A DNA stretch of 64,000 nucleotides from Symsagittifera roscoffensis (taxonomy: Eukaryota; Xenacoelomorpha; Acoela; Convolutidae). The translations under genes were made by a program, and so were the position numbers. Position 1 is the stretch's first letter, and every line of letters begins with the position of its first letter. The notes beneath the pieces are model-generated. The model saw only the letters and a program-made list of their open reading frames with translations, was not told the DNA's origin and did not search any database. The DNA is taken from the NCBI RefSeq assembly GCF_963678635.1, contig NC_087062.1, positions 2,916,001 through 2,980,000 of the forward strand. The letters run 5' to 3'. Shown here in pieces: positions 52,912-62,691 of this stretch.

Positions 52912-55900
52912 TTGGGAACGCTGCCCGAAGAGGAATGGGAAGTACATCACCGAGACCACGAGAGTAGGACGGGATGTAAGCTGGACAGAGTGGCGTTTAT
53001 GGAGGAAGTCTGGACCGTAATTCAGAGCTATGGGAACCAGTCCATCCTCAAAACAGGTCTCAATCAACCCTTGATGAGAGAAGTACTTGACAAGCTTGAT
53101 GAGTGTGAAGGGAGACGGAGTGAGTTATTGATCGACTCAGCCACTGATGAGAGTGAAGCGAATTCTCCCATCAAGATGACACCGCAGGATGATGAAGGAG
53201 AGGTGGTGTACCTGTCAAGAACCAGGAGAGGGACGATGCGATCGAAAATGGTGATTGATAAAATCAATGCGATGAAAATGAAGTTAGGCAGCAGAGTGAT
53301 GCCGAGGAGAATTGGAAAGACGAAAGTGGATTCAGAAATATCGGTGAAAGCTGGTAACTCAGCGAAAAGAAAACGAGTCGAGGAAGTCATGGATTTGGGA
53401 CAAGGTGATTATCAATTGTCTGGCACAGATAGAATATTAACCGATATAGCGATGGTGCCACCCATTCTCATGGCGGGGATAAAGTCAACCGGTTATAAAT
53501 CCAAAAGGAGTGACCGCACTCTGACTGGAGCAACGTTAGAAATGGAGATACTCAGCCAATGTGGAGAGAGCAAAATGAGGGACTTCGAGCCATCTCCCAT
53601 GAACCATGGAAAGGGAAGTGTTGCAGGACAACTAACACCAGTGGAATACAACCGACTAACCGTGTCGGAGACAGTGTCGATAGATGAACCCACTGGTGGA
53701 TACATGGAGATGTTGGAATACCGGAACTCGGCTAGAGGGTATGTAATGGCCCTGGAAGACGAAAAAGCCATGGAGGGTTATCTGGAAATGATGTTGCAAG
53801 GCACCACCCTCAAGCAGAAGGCGTATGGAACTTTGGCGTTGTCTGACATACATGCGGAAACAATCGAGCAGTTAGTGAGCCTTCCATGGAAAGCAGTAGT
53901 ATTGAGGTATTTCGAAGAAGAAATGAGGACTACGCCAAGAATACATGCTCTCGTGGCAGTACCTTACGTAAGGACAGAGTTACAACTCAGGTTCGCCTGG
54001 TGCATGATGGGACTGACTCGCGAAGAATATGATTCAGAAGAAAGAAAGAGATCAAAAGAAGAAAAGGTTTTCCTTATGACGAATCTGAGGGATCTGATAG
54101 TCCAGGAGGGAGCAGCAGTAGCGTGTGCGAAGCGGAGAGACGCTCTCTGTTTCATTCGATTCCTGATAGAGCAGATTTCAGTACCTGCGTTAAACACTTG
54201 TGTTAAAATGTTGAGGGAAGGCGATGAGCGAACGAAAGCCTTGATCTTGCTAGCAATGCTGGATATGCAGCAAAGTAAACCGATGAGGGTAAACATGAAA
54301 GAACCTGAGGAATTGGAACCCATGAAAAAGATAGACGAGATCAGGAGATTCTCAAACAAGGAGTTGAGACTCACTAAAGAATCTATGGGAGCATTGCCGA
54401 AATCCAGTGAATACTGTGGACCGATCAAGATGAAGTCATATAGCTACGTATCCGGGATCATAGGGATAGCGTACAATCCTTTCCTGAGTGAAGACATACG
54501 CGATTGCTTCTTTGATTATGAGCAGGCGGTGTTACTAAGATTCTGGACGTCCAGAATTGTAACGATTAAGATCGTTAACAATCCACAGGCCAAATTGGGA
54601 TTGGTCTTGGAAGAAGAGGTGACTGCACCTTCAGTACCAAAATCCGACAAGAGAGTGGAGTTTGGGTTGGGATTCTCAGATGAATTACTGAGAACGAGCT
54701 TGATGGCAGTGTGGGAATTGATGAGGCCATCATGGTGTCCTAGTCCCAACGCTGACTCAATATTACGGGCGACACAAGACGTACAGAGGGAACTGAATGC
54801 AGACTGTAACCTGAGTGACCTCAACATCATATATAATGTGATGATAACAGCCTCTAAGAGCAACGGAGAAGATAAAGTAGAGTTGCCTGGCTGGGGACCG
54901 GAAGACTGGGTCAAACCTGGTAGCTGTCTGGCGGAAGTCTGTGGACTGGAGGGTCATGTTTGTGGAGGTCTAGACTGTGTGAAAACCCTGGAGAAACAAC
55001 ACAAGCAATTGACAGTATTGTTTGGAAATGTAGTGATGAAAGCAAGAACAGAAACGGAACTAATAGCAGATTGCCATGGAGGAACCGATGTGAATCTAGT
55101 GACTGCACTAGGATTCTACAGCATGTTTGGTTCTTTAGAGTCACTATTGAATCTAGAACAGAAACATGAGATGGTCACAGCCATCAGCGTAGAAGTATTT
55201 CCAGGAGTTCTGCAGACTGAGCAGAAATATCTAGGAAAATGGAGGGAAGCAATCGAAACAGAGATGAACATCAGACACAGCGAAACTTATTGTAGACCAT
55301 CAGGAGCACGATATTTGGTGGGTTCAACGTTGGCTCCAATGTGCAAGAGCAGGTATCCTGTACATTTCGTAGCTGTGGACGTGAAGAGTACAAGAACGAT
55401 TGTGGATCAAGCCTTCTCAGTGCCGAAGTGTGTGAGATTGGCGAGAATGTCTGAAAAGTCTTACGAGTTACTATGTAAGATGTTCTCAGCAATTCCAGAG
55501 AGAACCAAAGAAGAGTTGGAGTCGATACTAGGAAAGAAGTTCATGGGATATGTGAGCGGGAACTTCAGTGACTTCGAAAAACAGAAACAGAGAGGATCAA
55601 CTGTCACAGATTACAATGCAGTAGATGAGAATGATGAAATCCACCGAGTGATGATGGAAGTGGAACCATTGCTGGAAGCTTCGGGAAAACGTAATTGGAG
55701 GAGCATCATGTTGACGCATGACGAGTTTCCTTGCCACTGCTTGCTGCAGACCTGGTGGTATCCCAAGCGTAGTAATCTGATGTTGATCTGGGACTCTGGA
55801 GAGCTGCTCTCCATGGGTTTACCAGATTCATCACAGCCCGTAACAATAGTGATAGTGGGAGTTATGATGGCGATACGATGGCTGGAAGCTCATGTGAGAG

Positions 55901-56478
55901 AAAATAATAGACAGGAGGCGCCGACGAGAGAACAATTGCGGAAATTAGATTGTCTAAAAGATTTAGATCTTTTTGAGACAATGTGCAAAGTTCTAAACAT
56001 TCCGATGGAAGTGAAGAAGATATGGGCGAGAAAACGATTGATGCCATGGTTCAGAGCCAACATGACTGCATGGTTGTACGAGTATGCGAAAAAGCATATG
56101 TCGAAGCACGGCAGGGTGTACAGTGAATATCAGCTGGACATTGGGGCAGGAGCTTTCAAGCGAGCTCTCGTGACTCATCGGAATGCAGTGACCACCGCCG
56201 TGAAAAGAATTTCCAGGACGAGTGAGCGTAGCGGAAATGAGAAGGCAGAGATGCTGAAAGAAGATTTGGAGAGAAACGTGACGTTATGTCTCCACAACAG
56301 TTTCTGCAGAAACAGAGAATCCAACGTGGATCCCCTACCTTGCTGTAAACAGAGGGTAGAAGAGCAGAAGTGTTGGAGGACGGCTTCCAACAGCGTAAGG
56401 ATAGCCAACGATGTGCTACAAGACACGGAAACCGAAAGTGCGGAGTCAGTATCACAGGAGGAAGAAATGGAACATTGA
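52912..56478 (+). CDS. Element B downstream protein, part X4: large protein of unknown function
   Basis: This 1,188-codon frame is unbroken and is the longest in the window. The frame is open from 52846, and the first ATG is at 52999; the sequence before it (LPEEEWEVHHRDHE) looks coding, so it may be reached by a frame change from X3. There is a basic region (about residues 100-160), then globular sequence with several Cys/His-bearing phrases (CGLEGHVCGGLDC, HDEFPCHCLLQTWWYP). There is no convincing signal peptide. VTIVIVGVMMAIRWL is the only strongly hydrophobic stretch and is short for a membrane anchor. I recognise no family. It ends TGA 56476-56478, overlapping another ATG. Confidence 0.75.
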   Translation: MGTLPEEEWEVHHRDHESRTGCKLDRVAFMEEVWTVIQSYGNQSILKTGLNQPLMREVLDKLDECEGRRSELLIDSATDESEANSPIKMTPQDDEGEVVYLSRTRRGTMRSKMVIDKINAMKMKLGSRVMPRRIGKTKVDSEISVKAGNSAKRKRVEEVMDLGQGDYQLSGTDRILTDIAMVPPILMAGIKSTGYKSKRSDRTLTGATLEMEILSQCGESKMRDFEPSPMNHGKGSVAGQLTPVEYNRLTVSETVSIDEPTGGYMEMLEYRNSARGYVMALEDEKAMEGYLEMMLQGTTLKQKAYGTLALSDIHAETIEQLVSLPWKAVVLRYFEEEMRTTPRIHALVAVPYVRTELQLRFAWCMMGLTREEYDSEERKRSKEEKVFLMTNLRDLIVQEGAAVACAKRRDALCFIRFLIEQISVPALNTCVKMLREGDERTKALILLAMLDMQQSKPMRVNMKEPEELEPMKKIDEIRRFSNKELRLTKESMGALPKSSEYCGPIKMKSYSYVSGIIGIAYNPFLSEDIRDCFFDYEQAVLLRFWTSRIVTIKIVNNPQAKLGLVLEEEVTAPSVPKSDKRVEFGLGFSDELLRTSLMAVWELMRPSWCPSPNADSILRATQDVQRELNADCNLSDLNIIYNVMITASKSNGEDKVELPGWGPEDWVKPGSCLAEVCGLEGHVCGGLDCVKTLEKQHKQLTVLFGNVVMKARTETELIADCHGGTDVNLVTALGFYSMFGSLESLLNLEQKHEMVTAISVEVFPGVLQTEQKYLGKWREAIETEMNIRHSETYCRPSGARYLVGSTLAPMCKSRYPVHFVAVDVKSTRTIVDQAFSVPKCVRLARMSEKSYELLCKMFSAIPERTKEELESILGKKFMGYVSGNFSDFEKQKQRGSTVTDYNAVDENDEIHRVMMEVEPLLEASGKRNWRSIMLTHDEFPCHCLLQTWWYPKRSNLMLIWDSGELLSMGLPDSSQPVTIVIVGVMMAIRWLEAHVRENNRQEAPTREQLRKLDCLKDLDLFETMCKVLNIPMEVKKIWARKRLMPWFRANMTAWLYEYAKKHMSKHGRVYSEYQLDIGAGAFKRALVTHRNAVTTAVKRISRTSERSGNEKAEMLKEDLERNVTLCLHNSFCRNRESNVDPLPCCKQRVEEQKCWRTASNSVRIANDVLQDTETESAESVSQEEEMEH

Positions 56479-56579
56479 TGAATGGTCGAGAAAACAAGAG
56501 GCAACAAGAAAGAAAATTAGAAGAATTTAGAAGTTTTAGAACTTCTAAACGACGAAAAAAGAAGAGAACAAAGGAGTGA
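56478..56579 (+). CDS. Possible 33-residue basic peptide after X4
   Basis: An ATG overlaps the X4 stop in TGATG and opens a 33-codon frame ending in the highly basic SKRRKKKRTKE, which resembles a nuclear localisation signal. The same stop-start arrangement joins X1 and X2. The frame is very short, so chance is a real alternative. Confidence 0.3.
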   Translation: MNGRENKRQQERKLEEFRSFRTSKRRKKKRTKE

Positions 56580-57285
56580 TGAAGAAAAGTTAAAACTCAG
56601 AATTGTTTTATGTGTGTGAAAAACTCAAGTGAGAAACCAAGCAACCAAGTTGTAATTGAAAACTGAAACATTTAGTTGAGTTTTGAAATTGTTGCATTTA
56701 TAAATTTGCATTTTGATTTTAGTTGAAGTGGCTTTAGAGACACTCTTTTATTATTTATTTAGAAAGGCTTAAGGGAAGAGTATATTTAAATATTCCAGCC
56801 TGCATGATTGTTTTTAATCACTTAGGAAGACTGATCACTTTGTGGTGACGTGGAAGGCTTGAGTAATCTCTCGAAGAGGGAGATTGTTTCATTGTTCTTT
56901 CTAACCACAGAGTTTCTTAGTTTTAATATTCAGGACAATAACAAGCAAGATTTCCGAAGGGAAGAAGCATAGTAGGATAACTTTAGCTTGTTGGTTGGCA
57001 GGACTGTCCTGCAAACCAACAACTTTCAAATCTAAGAGAAAAAGTTTTAATCGGGACATTGACATTGGGAGTCAGAAAATATGTTTTATCATTAGGTTGT
57101 ATCCTCAATGTGCAGATTAATGAGAGAATTTGAAGGCTATAATGATGTAGTATGATGCCATTTATATTCTGCAGTGAGTCGATGTGACGTGGATAAAAGT
57201 AATTTCGTGCATTTTGTAAATTCTGTTCGATGACACTGTAACCATTTTACGAACATTGCGCGATTCAATGAGGACATTGACCGGA
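56580..57285 (+). other. Element B 3' non-coding region
   Basis: About 700 bases with no supported frame between the last coding sequence and the polypurine tract. A palindromic phrase GTTGGTTGGCAG...CAAACCAAC around 56990-57020 can form a stem. Confidence 0.5.
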
Positions 57286-57299
57286 CTGTCCGGGGAGTA
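57286..57299 (+). other. Element B polypurine tract
   Basis: CTGTCCGGGGAGTA lies immediately before the 3' LTR. The GGGGAG part is the likely plus-strand primer. The 11 bases from 57287 recur four times inside pol. Confidence 0.75.
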
Positions 57300-58207
57300 T
57301 GTGACATTCGACCAGAATGTGAAAAATGCAATCTCTGCAGAATTCGGAATTTTAGCAGTAAGCCTTCCGGATTGGTGGTTTTTAAGAACTAAGAGCGTTA
57401 TTGGAACGTTTGGCCAGACGGTGAGGGCTGGAATATTCTAATATTTTAAAATTTCAAAACTTCGAATGATGACGTCACATTTCTGAGAAAAGCTGAAACG
57501 GCCATTTTGACAGAAAACGAGAGAGAAGACACAACAACTTTATCTGCGATTGCGAACAGGACGAAAATCGAGATTAAAAAACGACAACATAGCAGAGAAC
57601 GTTCCGAGTTGCAACTATTGTGCTGCTACAATAGTTGCAAGGCCGTTGCGAACAACGGTGAAGGGTAAGAGACAGCCTTCCGGATTAGGAGGAAATCAAG
57701 ATTAACGAGCTTGATTCAGCGGATTCGTCAATCCGGAAGGGTAAAGGAACTAGAACTTTTATCCTGTTGCATAAACTTTTAGCTTCCTGTCATGTCCTGA
57801 CTTGAATTTAATTAATATCTAGATTCATTTTGATAAGGATGAGAAGCTAGGAGTTGGGGGAAAGGGTTGATTCATCTTCGATGGAGATGATGATTTTTAT
57901 CTACTGAACAAAAACAATAGTAATATAATAAGTAGTAACCCTGTTTTTAGGAGTGACCTCGTGGTCTGGGGATACTGAGACCCAGCCATGAGCTCACTAT
58001 TTGCATGTAATTAAGTTAATTTGAGCGTTCTGGTCGAAGCCGGAGAACAGTAACGTTTTTGTCGACCCGATGTTGGAAAGACCACCGAAAAGTACTGGCT
58101 TGGTAGAGACGGTGAAAAGCATGCAAAGCTCTGTTTAGACGTTAGCCAGTCGTCTTAAGACTTAGTTTTGTTATCCGTCGATATGTATCTTCCGGGCGAA
58201 TGTTACA
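57300..58207 (+). repeat. Element B 3' LTR
   Basis: This 908-bp copy of the 5' LTR differs at about four substitutions and one added A in a purine run near 57862, by eye. It carries the same TGACGTCA site (57470-57477) and paired hairpins. It ends about 965 bases upstream of the NOSIP start. Confidence 0.95.
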
Positions 58208-59172
58208 TTTCTTGGTTAGTACTTTTTTCCTTAAAGTTATATTTTTCTATCGCAAGTGATGCGAAGCTCTGCTTCGCCTTTGTGTGAAAAAAGTCAAGTA
58301 CGAAGGAGTTTTAAAACTCAAACAAATAGTATGGTGTTTTTTCTCTAAAATTGTAACTTGAAAAATGCCTAGGAAATATTTTTCTTTTGGTATCCTTGAG
58401 GCCATTGATACTGCCAACTGTCTGTTGGATTTTTGTGTATCTTTGTCTTATGTAACAAAGATCAGAGTTCGTTTTCATTAGTTTGTTTTCGCAAATATTT
58501 TGATCGAACCGGAATTCTTGTTCAATTTTCAAAAATGTTTTGCAGCATTTTTCAAATATACTTTTCCAACTAATTAAGCTGGATTGACACATTAAGCTGG
58601 ATTAGAACAATTTTTGATTGACACCAATCTGATAAAATTGGATCAGTTAGTATTTTTCTTTTTCGCTGCGAAATCTGTAAATGAAATTCCTTTTTGGAAT
58701 TGAGAATACAATCAGGTTTTTCGTGACCTTCACCCTTTCGCTGTTTGATACTGGAGTTTGCATTTCTTTTAACAAAGAACATGAACTGAACCAACCTTTT
58801 AGCAGCTCGACCTTTCATCAGACCAGAAAGTGATTAAGATAAGTCAAAACTAGTTAGTAGTAGTAGGGCTTTTGTGCTCGTAGCACAAGGGGTTTCCCCC
58901 TTGTAAGATTCAAAAAGAATTAAGATGAGTCAAAATTAGTTGAGATTGGAAAAGGAAGTGGCTAAAATAAACAAAAATAGCTGAGAAACCGTGAAAAGGT
59001 TGCTTTCAACAGACTAAACGGCGTTACTAGATCTGTCAAGCCAAGTCTGGTAAAGGCTCAAATTTTCTGATAAAAGTTCGACCTGGTGAAAGGTCGTCCA
59101 CCGTTCCTATGGTACAGGTTCAAGTTCAAATTCTTGAAGTATAACTCAAACTTGGCTATTTTTAGACCAAAT
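58208..59172. other. Interval between element B and NOSIP
   Basis: Non-coding. Two short perfect hairpins are visible: GCGAAGC/GCTTCGC near 58262-58278 and ACAAGGGG/CCCCTTGT near 58885-58905, the latter preceded by TGTGCTCGTAGCACA. The NOSIP promoter should lie here unless element B displaced it. The sequence just before the NOSIP ATG (TATTTTTAG, 59156-59164) resembles a 3' splice site. Confidence 0.5.
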
Positions 59173-60039
59173 ATGACCAGACACGGAAAAAATTGCACTG
59201 CAGGAGCTGTTTACACATACCACGAAAAGAAGAAAGATACTGAAGCTAGTGGATATGGAACTAAAAAGACGCGTTTAGGTCGCGATTCGATCAAAGATTT
59301 CGATTGCTGTAATCTTACCCTGCAAACGTGTAAAGATCCCGTTATAACTCCCGACGGATTTCTTTACGAAAGAGAGGCTATACTGGAATATATGTTAAAA
59401 CAGAAAAGAGAATTGGCTCGTCAAATGAAAGCTTACGAAGAGTATTTGACAAAGCAAAAGAAAAAAGAAGAAAATGATTCTATGGAAAAGGAATTGAAGA
59501 AGATTGAATCATTTGTTTCGAATGAAAGCAGAATTGTCAGTACATCTCATCATTTGAACAAAAATGGATCCAATAAGTCGAATTCAAACGCAGCAAATCC
59601 GAACAGCTGTTTTTGGATTCCAGAAATTTCATCAAAAAAATCAATATCTGAGACACATTTAAAGAAACCCGCTCAACAAGTGACTTGTCCTATGAGCAAA
59701 AAACCGCTCAAAATTAAAAATTTAATCGATGTCCACTTTACGCCAGCAAATAAAGAAGACAAAAGCGTTTCAAATTCACATGCGCCAAAATACATGTGTG
59801 CTCTAACAAACGATGCTTTGTCAAATAGCACACCGTGTGTTGTGTTAAGACCATCTGGGCAAGTTATTACTGTAGAGGCACTGGATAAACTGATCCGATC
59901 GGAGATGTTAGACCCATGGAAGAACGTCAAACTACAAGAATCTGATGTAATATTACTCCAGCGTGGTGCATCTGGTTTTTCGGGTTCAGGCGTCGAATTG
60001 AAGGCAGAGAAATACGCACCCAGCATGACAATCAGCTAG
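59173..60039 (+). CDS. NOSIP: Nitric oxide synthase-interacting protein (NOSIP) homologue
   Basis: The 288-residue product opens MTRHGKNCTAGAVYTYHEKK, which is nearly invariant in NOSIP from animals to plants. The split U-box/RING-like N-terminal half follows, with DPVITPDGFLYEREAILEYM (about residues 55-75), then a Lys/Glu-rich helix. The C-terminal half has VTCPMSKKPLK and VVLRPSGQVIT and ends in LLQRGASGFSGSGVELKAEK. The human protein has about 300 residues, so this one is complete. The start is the ATG at 59173; an in-frame upstream extension of 29 codons has no ATG and does not match the family. NOSIP is a mainly nuclear U-box E3 ubiquitin ligase that binds nitric oxide synthases and is also found with spliceosomes. 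The gene has no introns here. Confidence 0.96.
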   Translation: MTRHGKNCTAGAVYTYHEKKKDTEASGYGTKKTRLGRDSIKDFDCCNLTLQTCKDPVITPDGFLYEREAILEYMLKQKRELARQMKAYEEYLTKQKKKEENDSMEKELKKIESFVSNESRIVSTSHHLNKNGSNKSNSNAANPNSCFWIPEISSKKSISETHLKKPAQQVTCPMSKKPLKIKNLIDVHFTPANKEDKSVSNSHAPKYMCALTNDALSNSTPCVVLRPSGQVITVEALDKLIRSEMLDPWKNVKLQESDVILLQRGASGFSGSGVELKAEKYAPSMTIS

Positions 60040-61083
60040 AAGAATGAGTTGTCGAAAGGCCTGCTGTATTAATGAGGCATTGCAACTGCCCCGGTGGCCA
60101 GAAACTTGAAAAGAAGTAACAATGGACATTGAAATTAGTTAGAAATATTTGGTCCAATTTAGAAACCAGTTTGGGATTTAATTTACGAATTGTTCCTATT
60201 GTTTTTGTTTAAGCTATTCGGAATGTAGCAAAAAAAACGTCGCTGTCCGAGTACCGCAGAATCACAAATGGGGCAGCAAACTAGAGCCTTTCAGTCATGA
60301 TTCAGAGTCTGAAAAAGATTCTTAAAAGTTATACTGTGCCGCGGGTCTGAATTTCCCCATTGTTCAGACTAATTTTGCTCCCGTAACTTCTAATTTAGAA
60401 ATAATTTAACCTAAATTAGTTCTGATAATTTCTTGTTTATTTTTTTTCTTCAAAACACTGGTCGGAGTTTCATGTGGTACTTGCGCTGCAAATGGCTCTG
60501 TTTTCCTCTTTTGATTTTTTCGTTAGTTCTGTTTATTTTTGTATTGCAAGTTTTCAGTGTTCACAAATAGATTAAAAACATGGATTCACGGCTGGGATAT
60601 ATATTTTTTCATTTTGGATGCTTTCAATATTGTTGCATTTTTTCCCACTTGCGAGAGCAATGGTACTTTAATCGGGAATACTGCAAACAACTTTTATTTA
60701 CGAATCTGTATGAAATTGACCTTGTCTTACTCTTCGACCACGTCCAGCCCCTTCCCTGTAGTCTATGTATAAATCGCGCGCCTTTTGGTCTGAACTTCAA
60801 AGGTTTGAGACCCAGCCTAGCCTTGTTTTTTTTCTAATGTGTGGAAATTGAGAACAAATTTAAATTGTCAAATTACTGTTTCTCTGCATAAGTTGTGTCA
60901 TTTTTTCCAAAGCATCGAGTCCATTTCTTTTCAATATAGTTATTCGAAACTTGTGATTGAAACATTTTCCATTTATTTTGTTAAGCTTGCGATATAGTAT
61001 TTTTTCGGGTGCACAACTATTTAACAGAATCACTGGAATCATTTGTACGTGTCGCTCACACGAAATCAGAAGTCAGACGTTAT

Positions 61084-61699
61084 TTCGCGCATACGTTATT
61101 TCGTGAAGAGTTTATGCACCTGCCATAAAGATAAAGATAATGGTTCGAATCTGATCTGGAAATTTTTTTAAAAACGGAAAATTGTCTACGCGTCAAATGA
61201 TTTTGTCGTACTTCTGTTTGTCTGCTTGTTTTTTTTTGTCGGTGTTGTTGACGCAGCACCAAATTAGCCCACAGAGTAGTAATCGAAGTAATTGAGTTCC
61301 AGAGAAGTTTTGTCGAGTGTGCTCGCTATGTTTTGATTTGTTTTTCGTTTATTAAATATTTTTGAAATTTGATTTGTTGATAAATTCAAGGCGTTCTGTG
61401 CATTTGGCACAGTGGTATCAACCATGCTTGAGACGATAAACCCCGGAAGTTCGATTCCAGCTGGGACCTGCTTTTGGTGGAAACTGAAAATGTTCGACTA
61501 ATGTATACTTTGGTGTCGGCTTAGGTCCTGCAGAAAGGTTTGGTTTCTTTTATGCATTTTGAAATCTTTTGTAAATTTCTTATGGTGCAAGATATTTTGG
61601 TCCAGGAATTTTTGTCCTTGTTTGTAAATTCTTTTCCTTGTTAATGGTTTCTGCTTGTGTTATATTGACCTAGTTACCTCATCTTGAGTCGTATGAAAC
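61084..61699. mobile_element. Insertion in duplication copy 1, with tRNA-like promoter
   Basis: This segment is absent from the otherwise matching copy 2, where only about eight bases separate the flanks (63779-63786). It contains a tRNA-like region at 61391-61468, so it may be, or include, a SINE. A clear target duplication was not found. Deletion from copy 2 is the alternative. Confidence 0.55.
61391..61468 (+). repeat. tRNA-like sequence, probable SINE head
   Basis: Box A-like TGGCACAGTGG (61405-61415) and box B-like AGTTCGATTCC (61448-61458) are at a tRNA-like spacing on the plus strand. The 3' acceptor-like CTGGGACC has no matching 5' arm, so a working tRNA is unlikely. Confidence 0.55.
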
Positions 61700-61950
61700 A
61701 CAAAAATATATTGCTATGCCTTTTTGCAAAAGTAATAGGGCGTAAAGTTTTCAAAACTCAAAATACAATAGCTCAAATTTTTTCTATTACATTTTGTTTT
61801 TCTTTGAAGTGACGTGTACTTGAGTTTGCCGACTTAGTTACCGCCCGGTAAATGATTTTAGTTTTTTCCACGGTTTTTTTGAATGCTTATTAAGACGCTT
61901 ACTATACATCAATTTTCTGAAAATTCCTTATACTGCTTTTCATAAAATTT

Positions 61951-62691
61951 CTAGTATTTTTTTGCGAACGCAATTGGCTAACCATTATGCATTTTATTAG
62001 CAAAACTTTTTTTCAAGGCTTTGCATACTGCTCCTGGTATATGATAACCATTATGCATTTTATTAGCAAACCATTTTTGTTCAAGGCTTTGCATAATGCT
62101 CTTGGTATATAGATCAACTTTAATAGTGCATACTCGTTAAAAGTAGTTGGGTACTGGATCCGACCGTTAATCAACGAAAGTTGTAGATGACTAGGAGCTG
62201 ATCAACAAGAGGTTTTGTACCTTCTAATTCTCTTTTTTGCTCGCTTTTTTGTTCACGCTGTTGTTTTGAGTTGGTTATATAAAGTTTGTTATTTTTCATA
62301 TATAAACAAATATAGCCGGTTAATGTGCAAATTGTCGTTTTTTCTGCGTGGTTTGATAAAATATCTGAAGAAAAAATTAAAACTTGAAAATATTCGACAG
62401 TCATAGTAAAACAGGCAAATTGGACAAAAGTTTTTGAAGAAAAACGACTAGAAAAACAAAACAAAAAATTGTTTTCCAGTTTTTTCTTGTAGAATTTTTG
62501 AAGTTTTTTGATTCTCAAAATGACCTTAATCTAACTCCAAAAACTAGTTATTTTCGAATAAAACCAAAAATGAAGCATAAATAGGCTTCTACAAGCGGCC
62601 TAGATTAAGCATAAATAAGCATGCTCGCTCGTTTTACTCTCTCGAAATTAGACGAAAAAGCAAAAATTTCAAACAGGTTTTTCGAAAAGCC
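61951..62691. other. Non-coding spacer between the duplication copies
   Basis: AT-rich. Contains a near-perfect 50-bp tandem (AACCATTATGCATTTTATTAGCAAA at about 61979 and 62046, each followed by CAAGGCTTTGCATA). A fragment resembling the hAT-like MITE end (AAATTAGACGAAAAAGCAAA, 62645-62664) lies about 30 bases before copy 2. Confidence 0.55.

Larger units (their letters stand above)
33703..58207 (+). mobile_element. Element B: giant Ty3/gypsy-type LTR retrotransposon (24.5 kb) with SGNH-containing downstream module
   Basis: Long direct repeats (33703-34609 and 57300-58207) start TGTGACATTCG and end GAATGTTACA. Between them, all on the plus strand, lie a 3-kb leader, gag, pol (protease, RT, RNase H, integrase), a small gene and about 9 kb of further coding sequence with an SGNH hydrolase domain and long unknown regions. 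The LTRs differ at about four bases and one indel by eye, so the insertion is fairly recent. Flanking five bases (TTTTT and TTTCT) match at four of five, a weak target duplication. Typical Ty3/gypsy elements are 5-10 kb, so this copy is exceptionally long. Pol and the downstream module change frame several times. Confidence 0.93.
60052..61950. repeat. NOSIP 3' flank, duplication copy 1
   Basis: From TCGAAAGGCCTGCTGTATTA onward the sequence is repeated at 62692-64000 with few differences. It starts 13 bases after the NOSIP stop, so it is the NOSIP 3' untranslated or flanking region. Compared with copy 2 it has an extra segment of about 616 bp (61084-61699). Copy 1 lacks a 66-bp segment present in copy 2. 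The open frames inside (for example 60580-60837) are not supported as genes. Confidence 0.9.

Noticed and set aside
52912-56478. X4 as an envelope glycoprotein
   Set aside because: No signal peptide, no furin-type site in a plausible context and no long membrane anchor were visible, despite the env-like position.
59086-59172. 29-codon N-terminal extension of NOSIP
   Set aside because: It has no ATG, and the NOSIP family begins exactly at the ATG at 59173.
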